DNA from: Rhizobium sp. BK399
GTDB lineage: Bacteria > Pseudomonadota > Alphaproteobacteria > Rhizobiales > Rhizobiaceae
Direction of reading: 5' to 3'
Assembly: GCF_014194695.1 (NCBI RefSeq)
Contig: NZ_JACIAH010000001.1
Coordinates: forward strand, 496,001 to 560,000
DNA length: 64,000 bases
The position numbers and the translations under genes were made by a program. How positions within the stretch are numbered: position 1 is the stretch's first letter; the number at the start of each line of letters is the position of its first letter. Positions 25,475 through 35,231 of this stretch are shown in pieces. The notes below the pieces were generated by a model that saw nothing but the letters and a program-made list of their open reading frames with translations, was not told where the DNA came from and searched no databases.

Positions 25475-26818
25475 TTAGGGTTGCGTCGCCGCTTGAGCGG
25501 GACACACGCCGCAATTCCTCTCGAGCTTCTCCAGGGCGCCGGCACCGGCCCATCCTTCAAAGCGATATTCGATAACGCGTTGCTTGATGAGGCAGCAGTC
25601 GGCGCGACCGGTCAAGGCCGGCTCAAGTGGATCATCGGTCCAAAACCTTTCTGCAGGCTTCCAGTAGCCTAGAACATCGAGCAGCGACACGCCGAAATAA
25701 TATTCGTCCGCATAAGAGTCCCCGTAGCCGGGGTCATGCCGATAGCTGCCGTCTGCGTTCAGAGTGTTCTCGAGCGACCAGCGCAACATCTGGCGAATTT
25801 CCTCGCGGGCCATCCCGCGCTCTTCCTCGCTCATGTGCGGCCAGCCGAACTTGAAGATCGAAGCCACATCATAGAGGTTGTGGTTGGTAAACTTCCCGCC
25901 GCTGCGCCACCCGAAAGGATATGGATCGTCTTTGATGGCAAGCGTCGTCTTGATGATCTGCGGCCAATGCTCCACGTCGCCCTTGCTGTAGCGCACGACA
26001 TGAAATGTCATGCTGAGATCGGCGGTCTTGCGTATCTTGCCATCGATCACGTACCAGGCGCCCCAATAGCCCGTTTCGGTATCCTGTGCGCCGTGGATGA
26101 AAAACCAGGCAGCTTCGCGCAGTTCATCCCAGGCGATGCTCTCGTCGAGTGCTACGTAGCCGGTAAGAATATCCTGCAGATCACGTTTGTAGGCTGCCGT
26201 TGAATAACTGGTCATCACGCTGCTTAGTTCGCCACGGTTGTCGACACCCGTGTTTTCGATGTCCGAGATGAGCAGGCTCTGCAGATAATTGATGAGTTCC
26301 CGGCCGGTGCGGAGCCTCGGGCGCAGACGGTAGTGGGGCGGCTCCCCTTGGCTTGTAAGAAGGCCGATCGCCGCCGCTGTCGCCCCCAGTCGCATGAACC
26401 ATTGCTCGTAGCAAAGCCCCCAGAAGCCATCGACCGCCGATTGCTCGCTGGCAAACTTCTGATCCTTATCCTTCAGGCTCCGCTCTATGCGATCCAGCTT
26501 GTCCTCCAGCGCCTTCCAGTTTGCCGTGTAGCCAAGCAGCCATTTTGCCTCGAGATAGAGCTGTTCCGAGCATTGCAGCGTATTGCCGGCGGCTTGTTCG
26601 GCGGCGATCCCGGCGGCGAGCGCCTCGAGACGCTCCGTGTATTGCTGACGACGCTCTCGATAGTTGGGGTCGAACGCCTCGAACTCGCGCACAATGACGT
26701 CCCGCATGTCGGTCTGGCCCGCGAGCGCGGCTGACGGGGAGCCACCGAATACGACGAGTCCCGCGAGCGCCAGCCGAAGACCTGCGGCAATGCGGTGACT
26801 GAATAGCGTGTCCACCAT
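25475..26818 (-). CDS. Exported protein with helical toroid-like domain
   Basis: From the ATG at 26818 the 447-residue protein has a clear signal peptide (LFSHRIAAGLRLALAGLVVFGGSPSAALAG). The body is rich in Trp/Tyr/Gly helices (for example HWPQIIKTTLAIKDDPYPFGWRSGG and YWGAWYVIDGKIRKTADLSMTFHVV), a texture of alpha/alpha-toroid or glycoside-hydrolase-like folds. No catalytic motif is certain. It follows a HdeA-like gene by 43 bp on the same strand; both products are exported. Function unknown. Confidence 0.7.
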   Translation of the reverse strand: MVDTLFSHRIAAGLRLALAGLVVFGGSPSAALAGQTDMRDVIVREFEAFDPNYRERRQQYTERLEALAAGIAAEQAAGNTLQCSEQLYLEAKWLLGYTANWKALEDKLDRIERSLKDKDQKFASEQSAVDGFWGLCYEQWFMRLGATAAAIGLLTSQGEPPHYRLRPRLRTGRELINYLQSLLISDIENTGVDNRGELSSVMTSYSTAAYKRDLQDILTGYVALDESIAWDELREAAWFFIHGAQDTETGYWGAWYVIDGKIRKTADLSMTFHVVRYSKGDVEHWPQIIKTTLAIKDDPYPFGWRSGGKFTNHNLYDVASIFKFGWPHMSEEERGMAREEIRQMLRWSLENTLNADGSYRHDPGYGDSYADEYYFGVSLLDVLGYWKPAERFWTDDPLEPALTGRADCCLIKQRVIEYRFEGWAGAGALEKLERNCGVCPAQAATQP

Positions 26819-26861
26819 GGTCTTTTCCACATCCACCAAGACTGGTTGGTCTTCGAGACGG

Positions 26862-27131
26862 TCACATATGCAGGGCGTCAATCAGCTTTGCGTCTTTGTG
26901 GGCCTCGCAGGCGTTGTTGATTGCCACGAGCAGATTGCCCTGGCTGAGTTTGCCCAGCTTGGGATCGTTCTTTAGCGCCTGGCGCACCGTGGAACCAATC
27001 TCGACCATGCCGTCGTGGCTGGCTGCATTATAATCCTTGCAGGTCACCGTGGTCGGATCGATCGCGACGGCGCCAAGCGTTGGCAAAGCGGCGGTGGCGA
27101 AGACCAACGAAAGTGGAAGGCGGCTAACCAT
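26862..27131 (-). CDS. HdeA/HdeB-like periplasmic protein
   Basis: The ATG at 27131 (GGGAGGAAG upstream) gives 89 residues with a short signal peptide (LPLSLVFATAALPTLGAVA). The mature part, about 65 residues, has one cysteine pair (TVTCKDYN and NNACEAH) as in HdeA/HdeB acid-stress chaperones, which prevent protein aggregation at low pH. The match is one of size and pattern, not of strong identity. It is the first gene before the exported 447-residue protein and probably shares its promoter. Confidence 0.6.
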   Translation of the reverse strand: MVSRLPLSLVFATAALPTLGAVAIDPTTVTCKDYNAASHDGMVEIGSTVRQALKNDPKLGKLSQGNLLVAINNACEAHKDAKLIDALHM

Positions 27132-27317
27132 CGATCTTCCTCCCTCGGTTAACTTGCTCCGCAACAACACGCGGCCAAGACAGTCTAGCAGAAATTGAAA
27201 ACCCAATCGCGCATGATGTCCGCTTTCGCTGCTATCGCTGCGACCGCCACGGTTGTACAGTTCGCCGGGATAAGCGAGTGTCGTGCGTCGGAGCACGCTC
27301 TGTAAAGGGAGGATGCC

Positions 27318-27635
27318 TTGCCTAGATCGTTGTTCCTGTCGCTAGCGCTGGCTGTCGGCCTCTGCGTCCCAACAATATCCGTGCCGACCGAAGCAAGTGC
27401 ACAGACCAATATAACCATCAACATCGGCACCAATCTCAATAGAGGCCGGGGAATTACCTGCAGTGAGGGCGAGAGGCTGCTCCGCAACCGCGGTTTTAGG
27501 GATGTCAGGAGGATCGACTGCCGCAGTCGTTTCTTCGTCTATCGTGCCTGGAGAGGCGGTAGCCGCTTCGAGATTGCCGTGCGGCAACACGATGGGCGCG
27601 TTGTCGATATGCGACGCATCAGTGGAAGGCGATAA
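27318..27635 (+). CDS. Exported small basic protein, TTG start
   Basis: The TTG at 27318 is preceded by GGGAGG and gives 105 residues. A signal peptide (LFLSLALAVGLCVPTISVPTEASA) leads to a basic domain with RGRGITCSEGERLLRNRGFRDV and DGRVVDMRRISG, reminiscent of PepSY-like periplasmic modules. The ATG five bases upstream is in another frame. Function unknown. Divergent from the HdeA-like gene. Confidence 0.65.
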   Translation: MPRSLFLSLALAVGLCVPTISVPTEASAQTNITINIGTNLNRGRGITCSEGERLLRNRGFRDVRRIDCRSRFFVYRAWRGGSRFEIAVRQHDGRVVDMRRISGRR

Positions 27636-27703
27636 GCCCCCAAAGCGGGCATCGGCTCTGTCATAACGGTCATGCCCCCGAACGGACTGGCGAGAATGCC
27701 AGC

Positions 27704-27868
27704 CTATGCGACAAGACGTGCGGCAATCAATCCGAGCAGCGCCACCAAGACCAGCCCGGTGGCTACGAGGACCTCACGAAATTGCGGACCTACCTGTCGC
27801 CTCTGATAGCGTCCGGCAATGATGTCGCGCTCTTTAGTAAGATAATGGATTCCGTATCGACCGAACAT
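27704..27868 (-). CDS. Small single-pass membrane protein
   Basis: From the ATG at 27868 (GGAGACAGGA upstream) a 54-residue protein ends in a hydrophobic helix (EVLVATGLVLVALLGLIAARL). The N-terminus is basic and cytoplasmic by the positive-inside rule. No family is recognised. The call is tentative. Confidence 0.4.
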   Translation of the reverse strand: MFGRYGIHYLTKERDIIAGRYQRRQVGPQFREVLVATGLVLVALLGLIAARLVA

Positions 27869-28091
27869 TCCTGTCTCCATCAGACACATCAATGGAATGA
27901 GCGTCGCATGGTCCGGCGTATGAAATCGATACGGTGACGAGCCGCCAAAAATAAGTGTCGCATAAGCGTCGCGTTCAGAAGCAGCGCCACTATGAGATTT
28001 TGATTTCCGCGCGCTCGCGTTCGTCTGGAACCCTAACACGCCTGCAGCCATCTTCTTGCCACAGCCGATTTTTGAGAATTGGAGCACGAAG

Positions 28092-28862
28092 ATGTATTTC
28101 GAACTCAAGGACGCTACCGCCGACATCCTCGCCAAGAGCCGGCGCCGCGAGGACCCCTGCGATCTTCCATTGAACCTGATTGCCTCGGAAAAAGAGGCCT
28201 ACGACATCCAGGCGATCGCGCAGGACGCCCTGGGCTTCGCACGAAGGGGCTATGCGCTTATCGGGACAAGCGACGAGTCGTTGCGGACATTGGGTTTGAC
28301 CAAGCCAGTCTATTCCGAGATTCCCGCCTTTTCGTTGCTTGAGGGCGTCAAGGAGTTCAGACTTCCGCCGGAGACGATCGGCGTCCAATGCGAGTTCGTG
28401 TTCACGATGCGCCGGTCCTATCCGGAGGATGGCGAGCCTATCGACACCAAGACTGCCAGCGACGCCATCCTGGGCTGCCGGCCGGCCATTGGGATCGTCG
28501 GCCGCCGGACTCGCCGGACATTCGTCGGCGACCATGCGGCGATTGCCGACTTCGGCCTACATGTTGCAACGATCTGCGGCGACCCGGTTCCGCGCATCTG
28601 GCCTGGCGAAGTCGCCAAGATCGAGGTGACGACCTTTCTGTTCAAGCAAACCGTTTTTTCGGGAAGGGCGACGTCGGTCATGGGTGATCCACTGAACGCC
28701 GTCGCCTGGCTTGCGGCAGAGCTTGCGGCAAAGGGCCGACGGCTCGAGCCGAACGACATCGTCGCGACTGGCTCATGCACGAAAATTCTCCAGGTCTGGG
28801 CGGGCCAGCACCTGGCAGCCGACTTCGGTCCACTTGGCCAAATCGAGTGCGTCTTCACCTGA
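28092..28862 (+). CDS. 2-keto-4-pentenoate hydratase / FAH-family protein
   Basis: A 256-residue protein of the fumarylacetoacetate-hydrolase superfamily, of the MhpD-like type. The start is at 28092 after GGAG. Visible family features include QCEFVFTMRR, ATGSCTKILQVWAGQHLAADFG at the C-terminus and a long Leu/Ile-rich core. Such enzymes hydrate 2-hydroxypenta-2,4-dienoate in aromatic breakdown or decarboxylate oxo-acids. No meta-cleavage genes are adjacent, so the pathway is unknown. Metal ligands look partly conserved (CEFVF). Confidence 0.75.
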   Translation: MYFELKDATADILAKSRRREDPCDLPLNLIASEKEAYDIQAIAQDALGFARRGYALIGTSDESLRTLGLTKPVYSEIPAFSLLEGVKEFRLPPETIGVQCEFVFTMRRSYPEDGEPIDTKTASDAILGCRPAIGIVGRRTRRTFVGDHAAIADFGLHVATICGDPVPRIWPGEVAKIEVTTFLFKQTVFSGRATSVMGDPLNAVAWLAAELAAKGRRLEPNDIVATGSCTKILQVWAGQHLAADFGPLGQIECVFT

Positions 28863-28948
28863 TACGGGCTTTGGGCGGCCCATTCGAAAACGGTGCCTCT
28901 GCATGCTAAGTGATGTCCACGGGCACGCGGTTCATCAAGCGAGACGGA

Positions 28949-29512
28949 ATGGGTATCAGGAACTTTTTGATCGAAGGCGTGTCCGGCACTGGCAAGACCT
29001 CAATTGCCACCGGATTGCAGCAGCGCGGCTATCACGTCATCCACGGTGATCGTGAACTCGCCTATCAAGGCGACCCTGAGACGGGTGAACCACTGGATGG
29101 CTCAGCGTTAAAGCGGAGCGTTCTGGATGCCGCCTTCGGCCACAAGCACCATCTTTGGGACATCGACAAAGTCAAATCTATGGTGGCCGATCAAAGCCAC
29201 TCGATCTCTTTCTTCTGCGGCGGTTCGAGGAATTTTCATCAATTCATCGACCTGTTTGACGAAGTCTTCGTCCTCGACGTCGATTTGGACACCTTGAAGA
29301 GGCGGCTCGCCAGCAGACCTGAAGGCGAGTTTGGCGCAAAGCCCGCCGAACAAGAGGTGATCATGCGACTGCATGCGACGAAAGAAGACGTTCCCAGAAA
29401 CGCGACCGCCATTGACGCCACCGCGCCGCTCGCCTCCGTTATCGACGATATCCTGTCGAGGTGCGGAGAGACCAGAACCGTGATGGCTGCCTTTGGTTCT
29501 GTGCGGCCCTGA
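28949..29512 (+). CDS. P-loop nucleoside/shikimate kinase-like protein
   Basis: From the ATG at 28949 the 187-residue protein starts with a Walker A motif (GVSGTGKTS, residues 9-17). A kinase-like pattern follows (VIHGDRELAYQGD, then a lid-like region with RPEGEFG). It resembles small P-loop kinases. The substrate is unknown. It lies 86 bp after the hydratase gene on the same strand. An upstream in-frame ATG at 28910 would add 13 residues without conserved sequence. Confidence 0.72.
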   Translation: MGIRNFLIEGVSGTGKTSIATGLQQRGYHVIHGDRELAYQGDPETGEPLDGSALKRSVLDAAFGHKHHLWDIDKVKSMVADQSHSISFFCGGSRNFHQFIDLFDEVFVLDVDLDTLKRRLASRPEGEFGAKPAEQEVIMRLHATKEDVPRNATAIDATAPLASVIDDILSRCGETRTVMAAFGSVRP

Positions 29513-29631
29513 AGTATCGGCTGCAGCTTGTCCATTTCAGTCCTTCGGACAGCCGAAAGGAAAACGGCTTCCTGCGATCTATGGTATGACTTCATTTAGT
29601 CCCCTCTCCAAACCGAAGCAGGAGGAGTGCG

Positions 29632-31305
29632 ATGCCCTTTAACGACAGGTCAAAGCATATTACCGAGGGGGTGGCACGCTCGCCCAATCGCGCGATGTAT
29701 TACGCGCTCGGTTATGAGAAAGCGGACTTCGACAAGCCAATGATCGGCATTGCAAACGGGCACTCGACGATCACGCCCTGCAACGCAGGACTACAGCCGC
29801 TGGCGGATGCGGCGATCGCATCGATCAAGGCGGCGGGTGCCAACCCTCAAGTCTTCGGAACGCCGACGATATCTGATGGTATGTCCATGGGCACTGAGGG
29901 CATGAAATACTCACTGGTTTCCCGCGAAGTGATCGCAGATTGCATCGAGACGGCGGTCCAGGGGCAATGGATGGACGGGGTCCTCGTCATCGGCGGTTGC
30001 GACAAGAATATGCCGGGTGGAATGATCGGCATCCTTCGAGCAAACGTTCCTGCAATTTATGTTTACGGCGGGACGATCAAACCGGGTAGATGGAAGGGGC
30101 AAGAGCTATCCATTGTTTCCTCCTTTGAGGCCGTAGGCGCGTTCATGGCGGGAAACATGAGCGAGGAAGATTTTGTCGGGATCGAACGCAACGCCTGCCC
30201 CTCAACTGGTTCGTGCGGTGGAATGTACACGGCGAACACCATGAGTTCGTCGTTCGAGGCGCTGGGTATGTCGCTACTCTATTCTTCCAACATGGCAAAC
30301 ACCGACCAAGAGAAGATCGATAGCGCCTCTCTATCCGCGAGCGCGCTGGTCGAGGCCGTCAAAAAAGGCATCAAACCTCGCGATATCGTTACGCGCAACG
30401 CTATCGAAAATGCGGTCGCCCTGATTATGGCTACAGGTGGCTCCACCAATGCCGTCCTCCACTATCTCGCGATCGCACACGCAGCAGAAGTCGAATGGTC
30501 CCTCGACGATTTCGAGCGGATACGCAGGAAAGTACCGGTCATCTGCGATCTCAAGCCGTCCGGAAGATACATGGCGGTTGATCTCCATCAAGCCGGAGGC
30601 ATTCCTCAGGTGCTGAAACTTCTACTCAATGCGGGCCTGTTGCACGGGGATTGTCTCACCGTCACCGGCCGTACTATTGCCGAAGAACTCAAGGGGTTGG
30701 CAGATCAACCTCGTGCGGACCAATCTGTCATTCGAACCTTGAATGCCCCGCTTTATAGCGAGGGCCATCTTGCAATCCTCAAAGGCAATCTGGCCGAGGA
30801 TGGGGCGGTCGCAAAGATCAGTGGTTTGAAAAAGCTTGCAATTGCCGGCCCCGCGCGTGTTTTCGAAGATGAGCAATCGGCTATGGATGCCATTTTGGCT
30901 GACAACATTCGGCCGGGCGACATACTGGTTTTGCGCTATCTCGGTCCGAAGGGCGGTCCCGGCATGCCTGAAATGCTGGCTCCGACATCTGCGATCATCG
31001 GTCGTGGACTTGGCGACAGCGTGGGGCTTATCACCGACGGCCGGTTCTCGGGTGGGACCTGGGGAATGGTCGTTGGCCACGTTACACCTGAGGCATTTGT
31101 CGGAGGGACAATCGCGCTTGTTCAAGAGGGCGACATGATTACCATCGACGCGCATCGTAAGCTGCTTCAGCTTGAGGTGGGCGAGGATGAAATCGCGCGA
31201 CGGCGCGCGCTTTGGAGACAACCCAATCCCAGGTACACCAAAGGGGTGCTCGCAAAATTTGCAGCGCTCGCCAGACCGGCTAACGAAGGAGCGATAACCG
31301 GATAG
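29632..31305 (+). CDS. ilvD: Dihydroxy-acid dehydratase (short form)
   Basis: A 557-residue IlvD/Edd family protein with the iron-sulfur ligands in CDKNMPGG (about residues 123-130) and [17 protein letters not shown] (about 189-205). The Mg-binding lysine region and the C-terminal [19 protein letters not shown] motif are also present. It dehydrates 2,3-dihydroxy acids in branched-chain amino-acid synthesis. E. coli IlvD is about 616 residues; the shorter length here is like the bacterial group that uses [2Fe-2S] clusters. GGAGGAG precedes the ATG. It may be a second copy; no other ilv biosynthesis genes are next to it. Confidence 0.93.
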   Translation: MPFNDRSKHITEGVARSPNRAMYYALGYEKADFDKPMIGIANGHSTITPCNAGLQPLADAAIASIKAAGANPQVFGTPTISDGMSMGTEGMKYSLVSREVIADCIETAVQGQWMDGVLVIGGCDKNMPGGMIGILRANVPAIYVYGGTIKPGRWKGQELSIVSSFEAVGAFMAGNMSEEDFVGIERNACPSTGSCGGMYTANTMSSSFEALGMSLLYSSNMANTDQEKIDSASLSASALVEAVKKGIKPRDIVTRNAIENAVALIMATGGSTNAVLHYLAIAHAAEVEWSLDDFERIRRKVPVICDLKPSGRYMAVDLHQAGGIPQVLKLLLNAGLLHGDCLTVTGRTIAEELKGLADQPRADQSVIRTLNAPLYSEGHLAILKGNLAEDGAVAKISGLKKLAIAGPARVFEDEQSAMDAILADNIRPGDILVLRYLGPKGGPGMPEMLAPTSAIIGRGLGDSVGLITDGRFSGGTWGMVVGHVTPEAFVGGTIALVQEGDMITIDAHRKLLQLEVGEDEIARRRALWRQPNPRYTKGVLAKFAALARPANEGAITG

Positions 31306-31469
31306 TTTCAACTGGCTGCGTTTGGCGCAAAACGGCATGTCGATTGTCGGCCCAAGCGCACGAGCGTCTGATCTGATTGAACTTCAAACTGAACCCCGCC
31401 ATCAGCGGTCAAATCCTTCCCGCCCGATGACCTCAAACATGCTTGACGAATGTCGGAGATGCCATGCCT

Positions 31470-32150
31470 TCAACGTCGGAGGCTGCTGGCGGCGGCGAGC
31501 ATTTCCGCCGCGTTTGGAAAGGTGCAGAGGCTGTCAGGCCCGTCGCGCGCTTCAATTTGCACCCAGCGAACGATGCCATCGCCGTCGATGAGGAAGTGTC
31601 CGACAAGCTGTGTGGGGTGGCTTGCGAAGATGGCATGGTCAACCTCAGTAAGCTCGAAGCCGTCTTGGGCGTTGAGTAAGGCGTTGGCCGCCATCGGATG
31701 AAGCGCGTCCGGCAGTTCGCCCGTCGGGTTGATGCGAGCGGCCTCGAATTGCTCCATGCTTGCCCGATAGGGCCATACTGGTTTCTCGGAGCTGCCCTCG
31801 GGCAGGAACTCCCCGTACGGCACACCAAAGGCCCGGTGCGTGGAGCAATCCTGGTCGCATAGCAGCACGGCCGGCGTCGGCCGGTGGTCGAAATATACGC
31901 GGGCGCGCTGCACCGGCGTGTTGATCACGGCAACCGTTTCCACCCCCGCGGCGTGCAGGGCAGGCTGTAGACTACCGAGTTGTCCGACCTGACGCCGGCA
32001 GAACGGACAGTGCAACCCGCGGAAGAAGGCGATCAGAAACGGGTGACCGTGAAGGCTGGCAAGAGAAACCGTTCCCTCTTGATTTGCCGACGGAAGCGCG
32101 AAGGCGGGTGCGTATTCCCCTGGTTGGAGCGGGCGCATCTGGTCTCGCAT
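31470..32150 (-). CDS. AhpC/TSA-type peroxiredoxin
   Basis: A 226-residue thioredoxin-fold protein with redox pair Cys48-Pro-Phe-Cys51 (RGLHCPFCRRQVG). An N-terminal AhpC/TSA pattern (PGEYAPAFALPSANQEGTVSLASL) fits the family, which reduces peroxides or serves as a thiol-disulfide carrier. No signal peptide, so it is likely cytoplasmic. AAAGGACAG lies upstream of the ATG at 32150. Neighbours give no clue to the substrate. Confidence 0.85.
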   Translation of the reverse strand: MRDQMRPLQPGEYAPAFALPSANQEGTVSLASLHGHPFLIAFFRGLHCPFCRRQVGQLGSLQPALHAAGVETVAVINTPVQRARVYFDHRPTPAVLLCDQDCSTHRAFGVPYGEFLPEGSSEKPVWPYRASMEQFEAARINPTGELPDALHPMAANALLNAQDGFELTEVDHAIFASHPTQLVGHFLIDGDGIVRWVQIEARDGPDSLCTFPNAAEMLAAASSLRR

Positions 32151-32383
32151 GGCATCTGTCCTTTGCTAGGAGTTCAGTTGGCTGCTGTGCTTGATCCAAG
32201 TGCAACACCTATCACGCCACGGCACCACTCGCTATGTTCACGGGTGCAATCGGCTGGAGCGCGAAGCTTCAGGAGCCTTGCAGCGCAAACGGGCGGTCGG
32301 ACAACGGGCAAGTCCCCGGAACAGTCGAGATAGCGGCGAAAACCTAAATCGGGCCTGACCTGCCGCTTGGAAGAGGAGAGAAA

Positions 32384-32884
32384 ATGAAACGCATCGACAT
32401 GGAGGTGAGCGGCGGCTGCCAATGCGGTACGGTGCGCTACCACGCAAAAGCAATGCTCGACAATTCGCATCTCTGCCATTGCCGCATGTGCCAGAAAGCT
32501 TCGGGGAGCATCTTTGCCGCGCTCGTCGCCGCACCCGACGATGCGCTCACCTGGACACGCGGCAAGCCGAGCGTCTGGAAGAGCTCGGAGCTTGTCGAGC
32601 GCGGCTTCTGCGCCAATTGCGGAACGCCATTGTTTTTCCACCACCTTAAAAACGGTCGCACCAACCTGATGATAGGTTCGCTTGACGATCCGCACGCATT
32701 CCCGCCGCTTGCCAATACGTGCACCGAAAACATGGTGGCGTGGTTCGATACGATCACGGGCATCGAAAACGCCGGTGTGACCGAGAACAACGGCGCCGAC
32801 TGGGCCGCAGCAATCAAGGAGAGCAACAACCAGCATCCCGATCACGATACCACCTCATGGGCAGTGAGGGCGCGCGATCGCTGA
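32384..32884 (+). CDS. GFA/CENP-V-type zinc protein
   Basis: This 166-residue protein has the glutathione-dependent formaldehyde-activating (GFA) fold. Zinc-binding cysteines are at CQCG (12-14), CHCRMC (31-36) and FCANCGTPL (about 83-90). The best-studied homologue binds glutathione adducts of formaldehyde, but most family members are not characterised. Its start is preceded by GGAGAG. Adjacent genes are a peroxiredoxin and a broken monooxygenase, with no clear link. Confidence 0.9.
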   Translation: MKRIDMEVSGGCQCGTVRYHAKAMLDNSHLCHCRMCQKASGSIFAALVAAPDDALTWTRGKPSVWKSSELVERGFCANCGTPLFFHHLKNGRTNLMIGSLDDPHAFPPLANTCTENMVAWFDTITGIENAGVTENNGADWAAAIKESNNQHPDHDTTSWAVRARDR

Positions 32885-32942
32885 GTTCGGGCGGCTGCAA
32901 GCGATTGCGGCTCTGCCGGGCGCGGCGTTAGAGAACAAGGCT

Positions 32943-34509
32943 TCAGGCAGATTCAGCGACCGGCTTTGCTTCGCCGAACCATCGCGAGGCGGCCTGTGCG
33001 GCGTCCTCAAGATCAGGGGCAGTGTCCGAGGCCCAGGCGACGACTCCATCCGGGCGCACGAGCAAAGCACTCAAACCCAGCCGGTCTTTCGCGGTGCCCG
33101 CGACGTAGGTCATGCGTTCACTCCAACCGTTTGCCAAGGCTTGAAGGGGAGAGCCAGGGCCAAAGTCCAGCAGCAGGCCTTGCCCACGCCTGAGGCGTTC
33201 GCCGAGTTTCGTCCCGTCGGCGAGCTCGAAGTCGGGCGCGCTACGACCGACCAGCGGATGGCTGCCGCCTAGATCCTGGCGGAGAGAAACGCCCGATACC
33301 CGCTCCGCGAAATATGTCGCCCCGTCTCGAGTTTCGATCAGATCACGGATGATGGCTTCGAGCGCTCGCGAACTGCGGTTCGGCCGCATGAGCGCGACCT
33401 GGGCGCGCGACCAGTCGAGGACCTGAGCCCCGACAGGGTGCCGCTCGCTTGCATAGGTGTCGAGCAGGCCGTCCGCCGCATCGCCGCGGATGGTGGCGGC
33501 AAGCTTCCATCCGAGGTTCATCGCGTCGCCAAGCCCGAGGTTGAGGCCTTGGCCGCCCAGGGGGGAATGGACGTGCGCTGCGTCGCCGGCGAGCAGCACT
33601 CGGCCGTTGCGGTACTCTGTCGCCTGATGGGCGCGATCCGTCCAGGTGGTGGCAAGCTGGAGTGCTGTTATCGTCACGTTGGCATCTGAGATCCGGTGCA
33701 AAACCGCCTGCACATGCTCGAGCGTAATCGGTTGCGTGCGGTGGAAAGCGCCCCCGTCAAACTCGACCATCGCGATCGTCCCGGGGCGGGAGTACGTGTA
33801 CATGCCCGTCCGCGTATAGTGACGGCCGAGCTGGAGCTTGTCCGGATCGGCCATTTCAACCTCGACGGAATAGCCCGTGAACTCGGGATCGGTACCGACG
33901 AATTCAAAGCCGGCGGCCTTGCGCACGGTGCTGCGGCCACCATCGCAACCGACGAGCCAGCGTCCCTCGAAGGTTTCACCACCGGCGCGGACGCTGACGA
34001 TTTCGCCGGACTGCTCGAGCTCCTCGACGCTGAAGCCGCGCCGGATCTCGACGCCCATTGCGGTTGCGCGGGCGGCCAAGACGGCTTCGAGGTGCTCCAT
34101 CTCGATCACCATGCTGGTGCCGGCCGGACTTGGCAGACGATACTGCCACTTCGCGGTGTCAACGTTGTCTTGGTAAAATTGGATACCGGCGAAATGGCCA
34201 GCCGGCCGGCGCGCCTGTTGCATCCAATGCGCGGATGCCGGAGCGCTTCGGTTGCCCGGGTCGTCCTTTGCAGGTTGCGGAGCAGTGATGTCGTCCAGCA
34301 TTCCGCGACGGTAGAAGGCTTCGATGGTGGGAGCCGAAAGGCCGCGCATTCCGAATGGAAGGCGCTTCAACGGCGAAATCGGGTCTTCGGCCTGCTCCAG
34401 CACCAAGACCGAGAGGTCCACAAGCCGCAGCTCGCAGGCGAGAAATAGGCCGACAGGGGCCGGCGCCGGCGATCACGACGTCATAGATGGTCGATTGGCT
34501 GTTGTGCAT
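32943..34509 (-). pseudogene. FAD-dependent aromatic monooxygenase, frameshifted
   Basis: The gene begins at the ATG at 34509 (AGGAG upstream) with IYDVVIAGAGP, the FAD-binding start. It then changes frame: the expected GPVGLFLACELRLVDLSVLVLEQ is obtained only if one G of the GGGG run at 34456-34459 (plus-strand numbering) is removed. Downstream, about 490 residues run intact to 32943 with WLVGCDGGRSTVRK, GRVLLAGDAAHVHSPLGGQGLNLG and a thioredoxin-like C-terminal domain, as in pentachlorophenol-4-monooxygenase relatives. It would hydroxylate aromatic or polyketide substrates. The single-base slip in a homopolymer may be a true mutation or a sequencing error. Confidence 0.85.
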
Positions 34510-34845
34510 GAACTGCTCCTTTGTTGGTGTTCGACCCGGAGCGGTTCATCGACGCGAGAACCACACGGACGAACAATCGGCACCGCCTGAGCGGCCCGAT
34601 GCTCGTCGTGGGGGATCTCATGCGCGAGGCAGGAGGCCAGAGCTTTCGTTTCCAAAAGGACTTGGGCTTACCAAACCAAGTCTGCCTTTTCCGACGCAGG
34701 CTGTATAACGGATTGACGACCGGCCTGCAACGCCGGCTGCGGCGCGAGCCCGATCGAGGCTGCAGCCGCAAGAACCCGTCGACCCAAGCTGGCGCTAGGG
34801 CATTTCGAGGGTCGGCCGCGTATTCGCCGAGTTGTTTTCCAAGCG
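34510..34845. other. Intergenic stretch, no supported gene
   Basis: About 335 bases between the monooxygenase start and the SnoaL-like gene. Frames on both strands are arginine-rich and lack ribosome sites; I see no promoter or repeat that I can support beyond the expected monooxygenase promoter near 34510-34560. Confidence 0.35.
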
Positions 34846-35190
34846 CTAGACGTTGCGACCGAAGAAAACGTCCACGGAGGCGACCTTGTCGCCCCTGAAA
34901 CGTAGAACCTCCATGTTGCGGAACGCGCCGCCGTCATGCTTTTCGGCGCGGTAGCGGACCACGGCCTCGTCGCCCGCAATCTGGAGGTATTCGATCTCCA
35001 TGTCGCGAAACGGTGGCGGCTCTGGCCAACAGCGGCTGAAATATTCGATCCGATCGATACGATCGTCGCGTGGGCTGGAGAAGCTGAAGTCCTCCGTCAG
35101 CATTGCACCGGCATCATCCTTGCGGCCCTCGATGTAGGCAGCGTAAAGGCTGCGAACGATGCCCTTGCGTCGTGTGTCATCGCCTGCCAT
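34846..35190 (-). CDS. SnoaL/NTF2-like protein
   Basis: A 114-residue single-domain protein with the SnoaL-like pattern (RSLYAAYIEGRKDDAGAMLTEDFSFSSPRDD, then FRGDKVASVDVFFG). Members are cyclases, isomerases or ligand-binding proteins. AAGGA precedes the ATG at 35190; a TTG 39 bases upstream overlaps the palindrome at 35215-35231 and is less likely. Function is not known. The palindrome just upstream may control it. Confidence 0.8.
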   Translation of the reverse strand: MAGDDTRRKGIVRSLYAAYIEGRKDDAGAMLTEDFSFSSPRDDRIDRIEYFSRCWPEPPPFRDMEIEYLQIAGDEAVVRYRAEKHDGGAFRNMEVLRFRGDKVASVDVFFGRNV

Positions 35191-35214
35191 CGCCCGGTCC
35201 TTCGTTTTAATTCC

Positions 35215-35231
35215 GATTGCAATTTGCAATC
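35215..35231. promoter_or_regulatory. Perfect palindrome upstream of SnoaL-like gene
   Basis: GATTGCAATTTGCAATC is an 8-bp inverted repeat around a single central T, located 24 bases upstream of the SnoaL-like start. It has the size and symmetry of an operator for a dimeric regulator (for example MarR, TetR or Lrp type); no adjacent regulator gene is close enough to name. Confidence 0.5.
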
